The notes under the pieces were generated by a model. It was not told the DNA's origin. It searched no databases and saw only the letters and a program-made list of their open reading frames with translations. From Flammeovirgaceae bacterium SG7u.111 (GTDB taxonomy: Bacteria; Bacteroidota; Bacteroidia; Cytophagales; Flammeovirgaceae), in the NCBI GenBank assembly GCA_034044135.1, contig CP139021.1, positions 5,843,635-5,907,634 of the forward strand: a DNA stretch of 64,000 nt, given 5' to 3'. Shown here piece by piece: positions 63,508 through 64,000 of the stretch; position 1 is the stretch's first letter, and each line of letters begins with the position of its first letter. The position numbers and the translations under genes were made by a program.

Positions 63508-64000
63508 TTACACTTGGAAAGGATTTGTCTGGTGCTTTTGGCTTTTGTTAGGGAAAAAGTCAAGAGAAGGCATAAAAGCAGTTTGTACTTCATTCAACTT
63601 CCTAAGCGCATATTTCCAGCAGAGATGAGTTAAAATTTTTAGAGATTCTATAGTCTCATCTAGCCTATTGTACTTTGGAAACATCTGTTCTATTTGCTCT
63701 TTTGTCCAAGGTTTAGTGAAATAAGAAAGCGTTGCCTCATCAGTCGGATTGATAGAAAAACCAAAGCTTTCGTCCCATTCGATACGGACACTAAAAAGGT
63801 CAGGGTAATTCCTCTTCAGCATTTTAAATGGAATAGAATTTTGGGTAAGGTGATATAAAAACAAATCTCCAAAATCGTGAGTTGGCTTTTCCATCCCTAA
63901 ATCACTCTTTTTTACAAGAGTAAGTTTGTTCTCAATTTCAAGGCTCACCCAAGTATGGGACGATTTTGGGGCTAGGAATTCACCAATCAAGGAAGGCACT
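63508..64000 (-). CDS. Unrecognised protein, C-terminal part (partial)
   Basis: The frame remains open at the window's end, so the visible 163 or so residues are probably only a C-terminal piece. I recognise no family. Visible are DFGDLFLYHLTQNSIPFKML, WDESFGFSINPTDEATLSYF and LKILTHLCWKYALRKL, a mixed alpha/beta composition without transmembrane helices or a signal peptide at the C-terminal end. It is followed 2 bp later by the flippase gene, which suggests a role in the same surface-glycan unit, possibly a sugar-modifying or transfer enzyme, but no catalytic motif supports that. Confidence 0.5.
   Translation of the reverse strand, partial: VPSLIGEFLAPKSSHTWVSLEIENKLTLVKKSDLGMEKPTHDFGDLFLYHLTQNSIPFKMLKRNYPDLFSVRIEWDESFGFSINPTDEATLSYFTKPWTKEQIEQMFPKYNRLDETIESLKILTHLCWKYALRKLNEVQTAFMPSLDFFPNKSQKHQTNPFQV

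Overview
The window reads as chromosomal DNA of a Bacteroidota bacterium, most likely of the order Cytophagales. The evidence is the repeated use of the Bacteroidota -7 promoter box TAnnTTTG, a TonB-dependent receptor beside an SGNH lipoprotein, DUF3078 and LruC-domain proteins, and bacillithiol genes (bshA, ytxJ-like). No rRNA, tRNA, CRISPR array, phage or insertion sequence was recognised. Assignment below the phylum is inference.

Layout. Positions 1-22300 hold mostly housekeeping and envelope genes: the end of a TonB receptor, an SGNH lipoprotein, a CcoI-type copper ATPase, a DUF2062 protein, a radical SAM protein with an unusual cysteine spacing, lpxK, an AsmA/DUF748-like protein, msrP, a YtxH-like protein, hemH, folD-queE, an FtsX-type permease and a FucP/GluP-type sugar transporter. 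Several gaps here carry short palindromic repeats. Position 5475-5567 carries a promoter-terminator pair with no ORF between them, a candidate small RNA.

Positions 22626-33776 are a Wzx/Wzy-type surface polysaccharide locus: nucleotide-sugar dehydrogenase, flippase, FkbM methyltransferase, three glycosyltransferases, two polymerase/ligase-like membrane proteins and a WecA-like initiating transferase. Its middle (about 23.9-32.5 kb) is visibly AT-richer than both flanks and has long non-coding gaps, as expected for an exchanged serotype cassette. Positions 33945-42848 return to ordinary genes: cold-shock protein, bshA, a ytxJ-like bacilliredoxin, DUF3078, MscS channel, DUF3298 lipoprotein, queD, then an overlapping pair made of an N-formylglutamate-amidohydrolase/DUF1704 fusion and an ATP-grasp ligase. 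A lipoprotein sulfatase follows.

Positions 45053-63999 look like a signal-controlled exopolysaccharide system. A minus-strand operon encodes an NtrC-type sigma-54 activator, a FIST sensor protein and a hybrid histidine kinase with an HPt domain. Divergent from it runs a plus-strand cluster: a single-domain response regulator, a phosphoglycosyltransferase fused to a receiver-like domain, an LruC lipoprotein, a half-length TolC-like protein, a Wzc-like co-polymerase with a degenerate kinase domain, a membrane GT2, an O-antigen-ligase-like protein and a GT4. Tandem 17-bp palindromes lie between the activator and the response regulator. A third copy lies in the only other sizeable gap of the cluster, before the GT2 gene. 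In both places a sigma-54-like -24/-12 element follows about 90-100 bp downstream. I infer that the activator switches on both halves of the cluster in response to the FIST/kinase module. A minus-strand GT2 and a second flippase end the window.
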